The position numbers and the translations under genes were made by a program. The notes below the pieces were generated by a model. It was not told the origin of the DNA. It saw only the letters and a program-made list of their open reading frames with translations, and made no database searches. From an uncultured Prevotella sp. (GTDB taxonomy: Bacteria; Bacteroidota; Bacteroidia; Bacteroidales; Bacteroidaceae), in NCBI GenBank assembly GCA_934229335.1, contig CAKQDQ010000015.1, forward strand, positions 1-35,982: a DNA stretch of 35,982 bases, read 5' to 3'. This document shows positions 24,994-32,467 of the stretch, in pieces. Positions within the stretch are counted from its first letter, which is position 1. Every line of letters begins with the position of its first letter.

Positions 24994-27090
24994 TTAACTT
25001 ATCGCTGCCCAGTCCACGTTATCCTTGCGTAGTTGCTTCAATCTCTCCCACAGCATGGCATACTGTGGCGCGTTACATTCTGGGTCAGCGTCAATAATCT
25101 TCTGTGCCTCGTCACGCGCAAGCTGCACTAATTGTCCATCGCGTGCAATGTCAGCAATCTTGAGGTCGAATGCCATTCCGCTCTGCTGTGTGCCCTCCAA
25201 GTCGCCAGGTCCGCGCAGTTTCAGGTCTGCCTCGGCTATACGGAAGCCGTCGTTCGTCTCACACATGATGTCGAGTCTCTTTCTTGTCTCCGCACTCAGT
25301 TCGTAGCCGCTCACCAATATGCAGTAAGACTGGTCGGCACCTCTGCCTACCCGTCCGCGCAACTGGTGCAGCTGCGACAGTCCGAAGCGTTGTGCCTCCA
25401 TTATTACCATCACGCTGGCGTTAGGAACATTCACGCCTACCTCTATCACCGTAGTGGCAACGAGCATCTGTGTCTCCCCATTCGCAAAGCGTTGCATCTC
25501 CTCCTCCTTCTCGGCAGGCTTCATCTTGCCGTGTACCTTACTGAGCTTAAAGTCAGGAAACGCCTCCTGCATCTGCTTGTAACCATCTTCCAGATTCTGC
25601 AGGTCCATCTTCTCGCTCTCTGATATCAGAGGGTACACAATGTACACCTGCCTTCCTTTCGCCACCTCGCTTCTGATACCTTTGTAGAGCGAGTTTTTCT
25701 GGTTGTCGTATTTGTGTATTGTCTGTATTGGTTTTCTGCCAGGTGGCAACTCGTCGATGACGCTAACGTCGAGGTCACCGTAAATGGTCATTGCGAGGGT
25801 GCGCGGTATTGGTGTTGCCGTCATCACGAGGATGTGTGGCGGATTAGTATTTTTCGCCCATAGCTTTGCCCTTTGCGCTACGCCAAAACGGTGTTGCTCG
25901 TCAATGACTGCCAGTCCGAGGTTATGAAACTGCACCGTCTCCTCAATAACGGCGTGGGTGCCTACAAGAATCTTCACATCGCCAGAGGTCAATCCCGCAA
26001 GTACCTCCTTGCGTCGTTTGCCCTTCACTATGCCCGTAAGCAGCTCCACGCGAATGTCTAACCCTTCCAGAAACTCCTTGATAGTAGCGAGATGTTGCTC
26101 GGCAAGAATCTCCGTAGGTGCCATCATGACAGCCTGAAAACCATTGTCAACGGCAAGTAGCATCGCCATGAGTGCTACGAGCGTCTTGCCCGAACCTACG
26201 TCACCCTGCACCAGACGGTTCATCTGTTGCCCCGTGTTCATGTCGCGTTTTATCTCGTGCATCACACGCTTCTGCGCCCCAGTCAGTTCAAACTTCAGGT
26301 TGGTGTTGTAGAAATCGAGGAAAGCCTTGCCCACTTTCGGCAGTCGATAGCCACGGTATTTGCGTCGGTTGTTGGCTGCATAGCGTAGAATGTTGAGCTG
26401 CACGTAGAACAGTTCTTCAAACTTCAGTCTCTCCCTTGCGTGCTGCATCTCGTACTGGCTGTGCGGATAGTGAACCATACGTATGGCTTGGTCGCGACTA
26501 ACGAGGTGTAGTGGGGTGGTGATGAAGTCAGGCAGCGTCTCTGGCAGCTCAGGCATCTTGCTGACGAGTCCCTTCGTAATGCGCTCCATAGTGCGCGAAG
26601 TGACCCCCGCTTTCTTCATACGCTCGCTGGTGATGTAGTATGGTTGCATACCCATATCGTTGAGGTTGAGCGTAGAGGCATCGTCCATCTCAGGGTGAGA
26701 AATCTGTATGCGATGGTTGAAGACGGTAGGTTTGCCGAAGACTACGTATTCCTGACCCACCTTAAAGTTTTTTGTTATGTACTGCACCGAACTGAACCAC
26801 ACAAGGTCAAGCACCCCAGTGCCGTCAGAGAAATGCCCCACGAGACGTTTTTTCTTTATGCCCATGTCGAACATCTCGTATGAGAGAATCCTACCCTTTA
26901 TTTGCACAAAGGGCATATCCGATGTCAGTTCGCTGATGCGATACACCTTGCTGCGGTCAACATACTTGTATGGGAAATACTCTAATAAGTCGCCGACGGT
27001 GTTGATACCTAACTCTTTCGAGAGTATCTGTTGCCTCTGCGGTCCAACGCCAGGGACGTATTTTATGTCTTGCTCAAGTATGCTTGCCAT
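24994..27090 (-). CDS. recG: ATP-dependent DNA helicase RecG
   Basis: A 698-residue branch-migration helicase that reverses stalled forks and processes recombination intermediates. The N-terminal wedge/OB region (about 1-240) begins MASILEQDIKYVPGVGPQR. The helicase core has GDVGSGKT (Walker A), DEQHRFG (Walker B), TATPIPRTL (motif III) and LHQLRGRVGRG (motif VI), followed by the RecG C-terminal DGFRIAEADLKLRGPGDLEG block. Length is normal. No standard promoter box is seen in the adjoining repeat region. Confidence 0.96.
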   Translation of the reverse strand: MASILEQDIKYVPGVGPQRQQILSKELGINTVGDLLEYFPYKYVDRSKVYRISELTSDMPFVQIKGRILSYEMFDMGIKKKRLVGHFSDGTGVLDLVWFSSVQYITKNFKVGQEYVVFGKPTVFNHRIQISHPEMDDASTLNLNDMGMQPYYITSERMKKAGVTSRTMERITKGLVSKMPELPETLPDFITTPLHLVSRDQAIRMVHYPHSQYEMQHARERLKFEELFYVQLNILRYAANNRRKYRGYRLPKVGKAFLDFYNTNLKFELTGAQKRVMHEIKRDMNTGQQMNRLVQGDVGSGKTLVALMAMLLAVDNGFQAVMMAPTEILAEQHLATIKEFLEGLDIRVELLTGIVKGKRRKEVLAGLTSGDVKILVGTHAVIEETVQFHNLGLAVIDEQHRFGVAQRAKLWAKNTNPPHILVMTATPIPRTLAMTIYGDLDVSVIDELPPGRKPIQTIHKYDNQKNSLYKGIRSEVAKGRQVYIVYPLISESEKMDLQNLEDGYKQMQEAFPDFKLSKVHGKMKPAEKEEEMQRFANGETQMLVATTVIEVGVNVPNASVMVIMEAQRFGLSQLHQLRGRVGRGADQSYCILVSGYELSAETRKRLDIMCETNDGFRIAEADLKLRGPGDLEGTQQSGMAFDLKIADIARDGQLVQLARDEAQKIIDADPECNAPQYAMLWERLKQLRKDNVDWAAIS

Positions 27091-27151
27091 AAAGGTTATA
27101 AAAGTCTGTTGGGTTTTGTAAAAAACTTGTGTTTCGAGTTTTGTTCAAAGT

Positions 27152-27400
27152 GGGCTGAAAGTCCAACAAGCGCATAGCCCAGGGCAAGCGGAGCGACACC
27201 TTGGGTGTTGTCGTGTTATCAATGGTACGCACTGAAAGTGCAAAAGCATTAATCATATATATGTAGCATTTTGCTCAATGGCAGTGCCATATTTTTTACG
27301 CTTTTGCCTTTTCAAGGCGTTGATGATATGTTGTTCGTTATTCGTACCCAGAGTGTCGCTACGCTTGCCCTGGGCTATGCGCTTGTTGGGCTTTCAGCCC
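27152..27400. repeat. Composite palindrome (48-nt arms) of mini-hairpins with GAA/TTC triloops
   Basis: Arms 27152-27199 and 27353-27400 match at 46 of 48 positions; they contain GGGCTGAAAG and CATAGCCCAGGGCAAGCG. Inside and at the arm tips lie several 5-bp hairpins with a GAA loop, or TTC on this strand: 27152-27164, 27229-27241, 27306-27318 and 27388-27400. The stems differ but the loop is kept. A short TGGCA-G-TGCCA palindrome is also present. Repeats with the same CTGAAAG and AGCCCAGGGC strings are, to my recollection, dispersed in Bacteroidetes genomes. The apparent frame through it is not a gene. Confidence 0.75.
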
Positions 27401-27464
27401 GTCGCAGTCTAACTCTAAAACTCCAGTAAAAGATGTTGCTCCGTAATCACTATCTAATTGCATT

Positions 27465-27530
27465 GCGATTAGATAGATATCTCATTGCGATTAGATAGTG
27501 ATAGCGTTGCGATTAGATAGTGATAGCGTT
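27465..27530. repeat. 22-bp tandem repeat (3 copies)
   Basis: Units at 27465, 27487 and 27509 start GCGATTAGATAG. The second and third are identical and the first is diverged in its second half. An inverted partial copy (TCACTATCTAAT) precedes them near 27447. The array ends 21 nt before the ispD stop codon region. The 461-nt gap 27091-27551 contains this array, the composite palindrome above and no gene. Confidence 0.85.
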
Positions 27531-27551
27531 GCGACACTTTTCAGCATCTCT

Positions 27552-28220
27552 TCAGCCTATCAGCACCTCCGCTATTTTCAGGTCGAAGGGAGTCGTTATT
27601 TTGATGTTCTCACGGTTGCCATCAACCATTGTCACCTTAGCTCCGATTCCCTCAACCACCGACGCATCGTCAGTGAACGCCTCAGAATACTCCTGCCGGT
27701 TCGCCACCTTCAGCAGTTGAATGTCGAACGTCTGCGGAGTCTGCACCAAGCGATAGTCGCTGCGCAGCACGTTGTGGTCGGTGCCATTGTCACCAACGTA
27801 ACGTAGCGTCTCCACCACAGGTGTAACGGGAATCACCGCCTTAGCCGTGCGTGCCGTGTCGTAACAACGACGTATCACCTCCGTGCTCACGAAAGGTCGC
27901 ACCCCATCGTGTACGCCAACGATGCCCTGTTCGCTGTCAGGTATCATCGCCAAGCCGTTCTGTACGGAGTGGAAACGCGTCTCACCACCGTTGGCGATGG
28001 TGTGCTCAACGGTGAAAGAGTATTCCTTGCATAGCTCCTTCCAGTAGTTCTGTTGCGCCTTAGGCAATACGAGTATGATGCTAAGGGTAGGTGAATACTC
28101 TCTGAAACGCTCTAAGGTGCGCATCAGAACAGGTTTGCCCCCGACAGGAAGAAACTGTTTGGGTATATCGCCCCCCATGCGTAGCCCCTTGCCACCAGCA
28201 ACAATTATGACGTAATCCAT
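27552..28220 (-). CDS. ispD: 2-C-methyl-D-erythritol 4-phosphate cytidylyltransferase
   Basis: A 222-residue enzyme of the non-mevalonate isoprenoid pathway that joins CTP to methylerythritol phosphate. The nucleotide-binding start [19 protein letters not shown], the central [10 protein letters not shown] with catalytic-site residues, the VQTPQTF segment and FTDDASVVE are all visible. Length is typical. It follows the DJ-1/PfpI gene by 12 nt on the same strand, so co-transcription is likely. Confidence 0.95.
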   Translation of the reverse strand: MDYVIIVAGGKGLRMGGDIPKQFLPVGGKPVLMRTLERFREYSPTLSIILVLPKAQQNYWKELCKEYSFTVEHTIANGGETRFHSVQNGLAMIPDSEQGIVGVHDGVRPFVSTEVIRRCYDTARTAKAVIPVTPVVETLRYVGDNGTDHNVLRSDYRLVQTPQTFDIQLLKVANRQEYSEAFTDDASVVEGIGAKVTMVDGNRENIKITTPFDLKIAEVLIG

Positions 28221-28232
28221 GCGTGGTAAGTG

Positions 28233-28796
28233 TTACTTCTTCATGAGTTTGTTGAACATCATGCCCTCCTTCAGTCCTTCAGCCGTGTCGTGGTCGGTCA
28301 GCATCTCAAGGATAGCGAAAGAGTAAGGCAGTGTGGCGGCAGGACCGCATCCCGTTATGATGTTGCCGTCAACGGTGAAGATGTCAGCGGTGTACTCTGC
28401 TCCGTCCATGTATTTCTCAAAGCCAGGGTAGCAGGTAGCCTTCTTGCCGCGCAGCAGTCCGAGGTCGCCGAGCACCATAGGAGCGGCACATATAGCACCG
28501 ACCTTCTTGCCGTCGGTAGCCTGACGCATAATAGCCTCTCTCACACCCTCATGCTCTAACAGGTTAGTAGCTCCGGGCAGACCACCAGGAAGGAGCAGAA
28601 AGTCGGCATCGCTAAGGTCAGCCGCCTCTATTGTAGTGTCGCACTTAATCGTCACACCGTGAGAACACTCCACGTATTCGCTACCCGTGATGCTTACGGT
28701 TTTGGCGTCAACGCCACCGCGACGCAATACATCAATAACAGTAAGAGCCTCAATCTCCTCAGAGCCATTGGCTATAAATTCATATACTTTTGCCAT
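28233..28796 (-). CDS. DJ-1/PfpI family protein
   Basis: A 187-residue cytoplasmic protein of the class I glutamine amidotransferase-like fold. The nucleophile-elbow cysteine is in VGAICAAPMVLG, a glutamate near the N-terminus is in NGSEEIEAL, and the LLLPGGLPGATNL loop is typical of the DJ-1/YajL/ThiJ group. Members act in oxidative or carbonyl stress protection; the exact reaction is debated. The ATG at 28796 is preferred over an upstream TTG. A -7 box lies at 28852-28859. Confidence 0.9.
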   Translation of the reverse strand: MAKVYEFIANGSEEIEALTVIDVLRRGGVDAKTVSITGSEYVECSHGVTIKCDTTIEAADLSDADFLLLPGGLPGATNLLEHEGVREAIMRQATDGKKVGAICAAPMVLGDLGLLRGKKATCYPGFEKYMDGAEYTADIFTVDGNIITGCGPAATLPYSFAILEMLTDHDTAEGLKEGMMFNKLMKK

Positions 28797-28851
28797 AATC
28801 AATATGTCTTTTATTAGTTATTATAATTATATAAGGTGCGTTTCCGCATTG

Positions 28852-28859
28852 CAAAAGTA
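28852..28859 (-). promoter_or_regulatory. Candidate -7 element for the DJ-1/ispD operon
   Basis: Minus-strand TACTTTTG followed by C lies 56 nt before the DJ-1 ATG and fits TAnnTTTG. No TTG at standard spacing is seen. It is back-to-back with the plus-strand promoter at 28902-28932. Confidence 0.45.
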
Positions 28860-28901
28860 CAAAACATTTTTTATATAAGAAGGCTAAAATCGTTAAAAAA
28901 C

Positions 28902-28932
28902 TTGTTTTTTTCATTTATTATGCTTAACTTTG
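28902..28932 (+). promoter_or_regulatory. Promoter of the small membrane-protein unit
   Basis: TTG at 28902-28904 and TAACTTTG at 28925-28932 are separated by 20 nt, matching the Bacteroidetes -33/-7 arrangement. This fixes the first coding start at 28960, because the upstream in-frame start at 28930 would lie inside the -7 box. Confidence 0.75.
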
Positions 28933-28959
28933 CTCCAGATAATTCAAAATAGAAAGATT

Positions 28960-29178
28960 ATGTGGATAGAGAAATTAGGTGCATATTTCTTAGATGTATC
29001 TAAATATATCTTGACAGGTGTTGTAATAGCATCAATGTTCAAGGACTTGGATAACAAGATCTTTGTTTATATAGTAGGACTCTTACTTTCTATACTGTGC
29101 CTTATTGTTGGTTTGATATTGACAAACAAAAAAGACAGGGATAAGGAAGATAAAGATAATAGTACAAATAATAATTAA
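28960..29178 (+). CDS. Small membrane protein, unknown function
   Basis: A 72-residue protein (MWIEKLGAYFLDVSKY...) with two hydrophobic segments at about residues 15-28 and 34-54, a short DLDNK turn between them and a charged tail ending KDRDKEDKDNSTNNN. I do not recognise a family. The layout, two helices with a basic/acidic cytoplasmic tail, resembles many small accessory membrane proteins. It has its own promoter and is followed 19 nt later by a second tiny membrane protein with a good AAGGAG ribosome site. The region is AT-rich compared with the housekeeping genes to its left. Confidence 0.7.
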   Translation: MWIEKLGAYFLDVSKYILTGVVIASMFKDLDNKIFVYIVGLLLSILCLIVGLILTNKKDRDKEDKDNSTNNN

Positions 29179-29197
29179 ATAAGGAGATAGTTAAATT

Positions 29198-29308
29198 ATG
29201 GGAGTATATTTAGCCTTTTTGTTTTTTGGGGTACCATGTATCCTGTTTTTACTGTTCTGTTTGACAGACAGCGGAAAAAAATGGTTGAAACAAAATAATT
29301 TAAGATAA
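29198..29308 (+). CDS. Very small membrane protein (36 residues)
   Basis: The frame ATG 29198 to TAA 29306-29308 encodes one hydrophobic helix (VYLAFLFFGVPCILFLLFCL) followed by a polar basic tail (TDSGKKWLKQNNLR). AAGGAG at 29181-29186 lies upstream as a ribosome-binding site, unusually clear for this genome. The frame is bracketed by the preceding small gene and a terminator at 29311. Function unknown; a real gene is supported by the ribosome site, promoter and terminator rather than by homology. Confidence 0.55.
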   Translation: MGVYLAFLFFGVPCILFLLFCLTDSGKKWLKQNNLR

Positions 29309-29310
29309 AT

Positions 29311-29358
29311 AATAACTCCTGCCAAGCACGCCGAGGATGCTGCTTAGCAGGAGTTATT
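29311..29358 (+). terminator. Intrinsic terminator of the small-protein unit
   Basis: A 12-bp perfect stem (AATAACTCCTGC at 29311-29322, GCAGGAGTTATT at 29347-29358) continues inward with AAGCA/TGCTT. It is followed by TTCTTG on the plus strand. It also faces the end of the lipoprotein gene at 29439, so it may serve both convergent units. Confidence 0.85.
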
Positions 29359-29438
29359 TTCTTGTCGTAGAATTAAAATTTGAATCCTAAGTTTTATTAC
29401 CGAATTGTAATTTTTATGCTACGATTCGATAGAGAAAT

Positions 29439-30188
29439 TCAATAATTGGTTGAGTCCATGTCAGTCTTTATCTTGTGTAAGACAAAATAGAGACTATTAA
29501 GTTTATGCCCAGCTTGCGTAAACTTTATCTTATATAGCTTGGTTTTAGGATTTAAAATTTCCTTCTGTTCAATAAAGTCACTTCCTCGTATTTGTTTCAC
29601 AGATTCAAGCGCGGTCTGAATATATGCCCAGCCGTTGATATTGTTGTTATTCATAGATGTCGCAATATATAGAGCGTTGTTTAATTGTTCAACAATTAGT
29701 TGAACAACGGTGTCTTTTTTCCTGTCTCTATTTTTTTTGTCTTCATTGGATTCTATAACTATATTTTTTATTCTAAAAGGATTCATTTGCTCATCAAAAC
29801 AATAGATAAGTTGATCCTTACTTTTTGTAAGACAGAATGCACTTCCGTGAATAGATATAATGCTGTTAATGTGTTGTAAGTCAGGATCTAACTCAATTCT
29901 CACAATTTTGTCTCTAATCATATCGAATCTACTACTTCCATTTACTTCGTACTTAGCATAATAGATGACATAGTCGCCAATGGAATCCGTTGTGTACATA
30001 ATGGTATGACCTTCATTTGAATAGATTATGGTACTATCCTTATTAGCATTTTTTACGACTTCTAAATATTTACAATCATAAGTATGTATAGGTGTTTTTG
30101 TATTGTTACTATTGCTATTTGACCTGTTGCAAGAGCATAGCACAAAGAATAAAAATGCATAAACCAAGTAATTTCTAAACGTTCCCAT
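29439..30188 (-). CDS. Predicted lipoprotein, last gene of the CXXX-peptide/Tat operon
   Basis: A 249-residue protein with a lipoprotein signal: a hydrophobic stretch to residue 17, then the lipobox L-C-S-C with Cys20 as the lipidated residue. The mature part begins with an Asn/Ser-rich linker and continues as a beta-rich domain (YDCKYLEVVKNANKDSTIIY, then repeated strand-like blocks) and a helical end. I do not recognise a family. It starts one base after the tatC stop codon, so it is very probably co-transcribed with the Tat genes and the peptide maturases. A role in handling or receiving the exported peptide is only an inference. Confidence 0.8.
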   Translation of the reverse strand: MGTFRNYLVYAFLFFVLCSCNRSNSNSNNTKTPIHTYDCKYLEVVKNANKDSTIIYSNEGHTIMYTTDSIGDYVIYYAKYEVNGSSRFDMIRDKIVRIELDPDLQHINSIISIHGSAFCLTKSKDQLIYCFDEQMNPFRIKNIVIESNEDKKNRDRKKDTVVQLIVEQLNNALYIATSMNNNNINGWAYIQTALESVKQIRGSDFIEQKEILNPKTKLYKIKFTQAGHKLNSLYFVLHKIKTDMDSTNY

Positions 30189-30189
30189 G

Positions 30190-30978
30190 TTATTTTTCGA
30201 TGTTTTTTACAACTTTTATACTAATCTCGTAAAGTAAATATAATGGAATCGTAACAAGAAGCAAAGTCATTATATCTGGTGGTGTAATAATTGCAGCGAG
30301 AAGCATTATTAACAAAAATGCGTGACGCCTGTATTTTGATAAAAGTTCATAAGATATAAATTTCATTTTGGCTAATGAAAAAGCTATTATTGGAAGTTGG
30401 AAAACTAATCCCATTACGAGTGTCAGTGTGGTGAATGTTTCAATATAACTGTCAAGTGTTATAGTACTATGAATACGGTTTGAAATACTGTATGTCCCTA
30501 AGAATCTAAAAGAAATAGGAAATAAGATATAATATGTCATTAAAACTCCCAAAATGAAAAACAAGTATATGAATCCCGCAACTTGAACTGAATATTTTTT
30601 TTCATTCTCATATAAGGCAGGTGAAATAAATCGAAATAGTTCGAATAATATAAAAGGAGAAGCTGCTAATAATCCTAAATAAACAGCTGTAGTAATGTGA
30701 GTCATAAATTGTGATGAAAGATTCGTTGCAATAAGTTCAACATAGAATTTTTCAAAATGGAAATTATTGAATCCTATAAATCTAATTGTATTTTCGACCC
30801 ATTTATAAGTACAGAAATCTGACTCGCTTGGAGCAAGTAGAATTTTCCATGTTAAGTCCTTAGAAAAAAATATGATAGAAGCAAAAATACCTGTAATTCC
30901 TAATATGCGGAATAACATTTGACGGAGAACCTCGAGGTGTCCGCCAAATGTCAGTTTCTCATTCTTTGCATTCTTCAT
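30190..30978 (-). CDS. tatC: Twin-arginine translocase subunit TatC
   Basis: A 262-residue membrane protein counted from the ATG at 30978; a GTG at 30987 is possible. The N-terminal signal-recognition segment [14 protein letters not shown] is followed by six membrane spans, including [22 protein letters not shown] and the late [15 protein letters not shown]. TatC binds the twin-arginine signal and, with TatA, moves folded proteins across the inner membrane. It overlaps tatA by 20 nt. Its position inside the operon of a peptide that itself has a twin-arginine signal suggests a shared task. Confidence 0.95.
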   Translation of the reverse strand: MKNAKNEKLTFGGHLEVLRQMLFRILGITGIFASIIFFSKDLTWKILLAPSESDFCTYKWVENTIRFIGFNNFHFEKFYVELIATNLSSQFMTHITTAVYLGLLAASPFILFELFRFISPALYENEKKYSVQVAGFIYLFFILGVLMTYYILFPISFRFLGTYSISNRIHSTITLDSYIETFTTLTLVMGLVFQLPIIAFSLAKMKFISYELLSKYRRHAFLLIMLLAAIITPPDIMTLLLVTIPLYLLYEISIKVVKNIEK

Positions 30979-31210
30979 TTGTTTCACTACAATATAGATT
31001 ACTTCCTGCTTGATTTTTCATTTTTGTTGAGGAATTTTCATCTGATTCTATTTCAGATTTTATATCCTTTACTCCTTTCTTAAATTCTCTTACGCCTTGA
31101 CCAAGTCCATGCATCATTTCAGGTAATTTTTTTCCGCCAAATAGCAGAAGAGCAATACCACCAATAAGAAGCAGCTCTGTTGTGCCAATAAATAAAAATT
31201 GTGTATACAT
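30959..31210 (-). CDS. tatA: Sec-independent translocase subunit TatA
   Basis: An 83-residue protein with one N-terminal membrane helix ([15 protein letters not shown]), the hinge FGGKKLPE and an amphipathic helix with [10 protein letters not shown] polar tail follows ([11 protein letters not shown]...). TatA oligomers form the protein-conducting part of the Tat system; many Bacteroidetes use only TatA and TatC. The C-terminal tail carries two cysteines ([13 protein letters not shown]), encoded in the overlap with tatC. It starts 7 nt after the accessory gene. Confidence 0.93.
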   Translation of the reverse strand: MYTQFLFIGTTELLLIGGIALLLFGGKKLPEMMHGLGQGVREFKKGVKDIKSEIESDENSSTKMKNQAGSNLYCSETNEECKE

Positions 31211-31217
31211 ATATTTA

Positions 31218-31493
31218 TTATGGAGTAACTAAATAGATTTCACATGTTTCAAAGTTTATTTGCCATCTACCTTTCTCAGCGGACTCCCAATTGTATTTTT
31301 CACCTTTTGTGTTCCACCAATTTTGAAATAATGTATTAGTCTCACCCAAATCATTTACAATTTTTTCATATAAATCTCTATTATCAGCTGATATGATTTT
31401 TGCAAGATCTGATAAACCAGAATGTCGTTTAAACAACTTTTGTATTTCGTCACGTTCTTCTTGTGTGACTATACCTACTTTTTTCTTTTTCAT
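31218..31493 (-). CDS. Small CXXX-peptide system accessory protein
   Basis: A 91-residue soluble protein ([17 protein letters not shown]...) that is helical in its first 60 residues. It ends in a strand-like [15 protein letters not shown] after a Trp-rich turn ([15 protein letters not shown]). It sits 4 nt after the SPASM-like gene and 7 nt before tatA. Size and position resemble the small protein families annotated as CXXX repeat peptide modification system proteins. That match is from memory, and the precise role (peptide-binding carrier or chaperone) is unknown. Confidence 0.7.
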   Translation of the reverse strand: MKKKKVGIVTQEERDEIQKLFKRHSGLSDLAKIISADNRDLYEKIVNDLGETNTLFQNWWNTKGEKYNWESAEKGRWQINFETCEIYLVTP

Positions 31494-31497
31494 TGCT

Positions 31498-32463
31498 TTA
31501 TATTTTATGCCAATCTACCCTAACATCATAAGGATCGAGATAATTAAGTTCACTTATAACCTGTTCAGGATAAAAATCCTTACTTTTACGTACATTTTCA
31601 AGGAGTTCACGACTTCCGTTTCTTTCTATATGAGCCATTACACATTGTTCATGACTTGGAGTGGTAATATCATATGTCATTTTTCTGTTAATCCACACAC
31701 ACCGCTTGCATTGATATGCATCACAATTACGACATAATGGAGCATATGATAGTTTATATAAATTAGGAGCTTTTATTTTTAGCCCATCTTGTAAACTGCC
31801 GATACAAAAAGACTCCTTATCCTCTTTGTCATAATAGAAAGCTGGACATACATAAAATTTTCCATCAGGTGCTAATGTTATATTATTATCCCCAGCGTTG
31901 CAATTGTTCATCTTTGTTAGAGCAATACGGTCTGTGATAATGTTCAACTGTGGCGATTTTCCTACTTTGAACAATTTTTCAACCTCTTCTCTGAGTTGTC
32001 TAATTACATCTTGATAAAGATGTATATCACTTTCAGAAAAAGTTTGAGTATCGGTTATTACAATATTTAATCGTAATAGCTTATCTATATAATTTTTTAG
32101 ACGCACCACTTGTGCGAAGAAATCTTTTTTACAGATACGTAGCACACAAGTTGAAGTCGCGTCTACATTATATTCTACAAACTCTCGCCAATTATTAAAA
32201 ACTATTACATCTGCATTGTTAACTAATGGCGATGAAGATGGAATTATCTTTGAGTGATCTATCGTTTCTATTACGTCTTTATATTTGGAAGGTATATCAT
32301 AATTGGGATAAACGAACTGAATCATCAGATTCTGTTTCATTGCAAATTTTATTCCTGCTTTTAAATCGGATATATCAATTATTCGTGGATTCGTATATAT
32401 GGAATCATAGTGACAGTAAGATACACTACTGTCATCCAATAATATAATTAGATATTGTAACAT
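31498..32463 (-). CDS. CXXX repeat peptide maturase-like protein, SPASM-like without radical SAM cysteines
   Basis: A 321-residue protein from the ATG at 32463; upstream extension would overlap the radical SAM gene. The N-terminal 190 residues form an alpha/beta domain with no CxxxCxxC motif, so it cannot bind the SAM cluster in the standard way. The C-terminal half is SPASM-like: MNNCNAGDNNITLAPDGKF with YVC, then CRNCDAYQCKRC and EQC, giving about eight clustered cysteines. This fits proteins annotated as CXXX repeat peptide maturases. It starts 4 nt after the radical SAM gene, so the pair probably works as a complex on the same peptide. Confidence 0.75.
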   Translation of the reverse strand: MLQYLIILLDDSSVSYCHYDSIYTNPRIIDISDLKAGIKFAMKQNLMIQFVYPNYDIPSKYKDVIETIDHSKIIPSSSPLVNNADVIVFNNWREFVEYNVDATSTCVLRICKKDFFAQVVRLKNYIDKLLRLNIVITDTQTFSESDIHLYQDVIRQLREEVEKLFKVGKSPQLNIITDRIALTKMNNCNAGDNNITLAPDGKFYVCPAFYYDKEDKESFCIGSLQDGLKIKAPNLYKLSYAPLCRNCDAYQCKRCVWINRKMTYDITTPSHEQCVMAHIERNGSRELLENVRKSKDFYPEQVISELNYLDPYDVRVDWHKI

Positions 32464-32467
32464 AGCA

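Noticed and set aside
27074..27256. 60-codon frame between recG and ispD
   Set aside because: It lies across the composite palindrome, a region where repeats commonly create false frames.
27465..27530. Possible CRISPR array
   Set aside because: The units are contiguous 22-bp tandem repeats with no spacers and no cas genes nearby.
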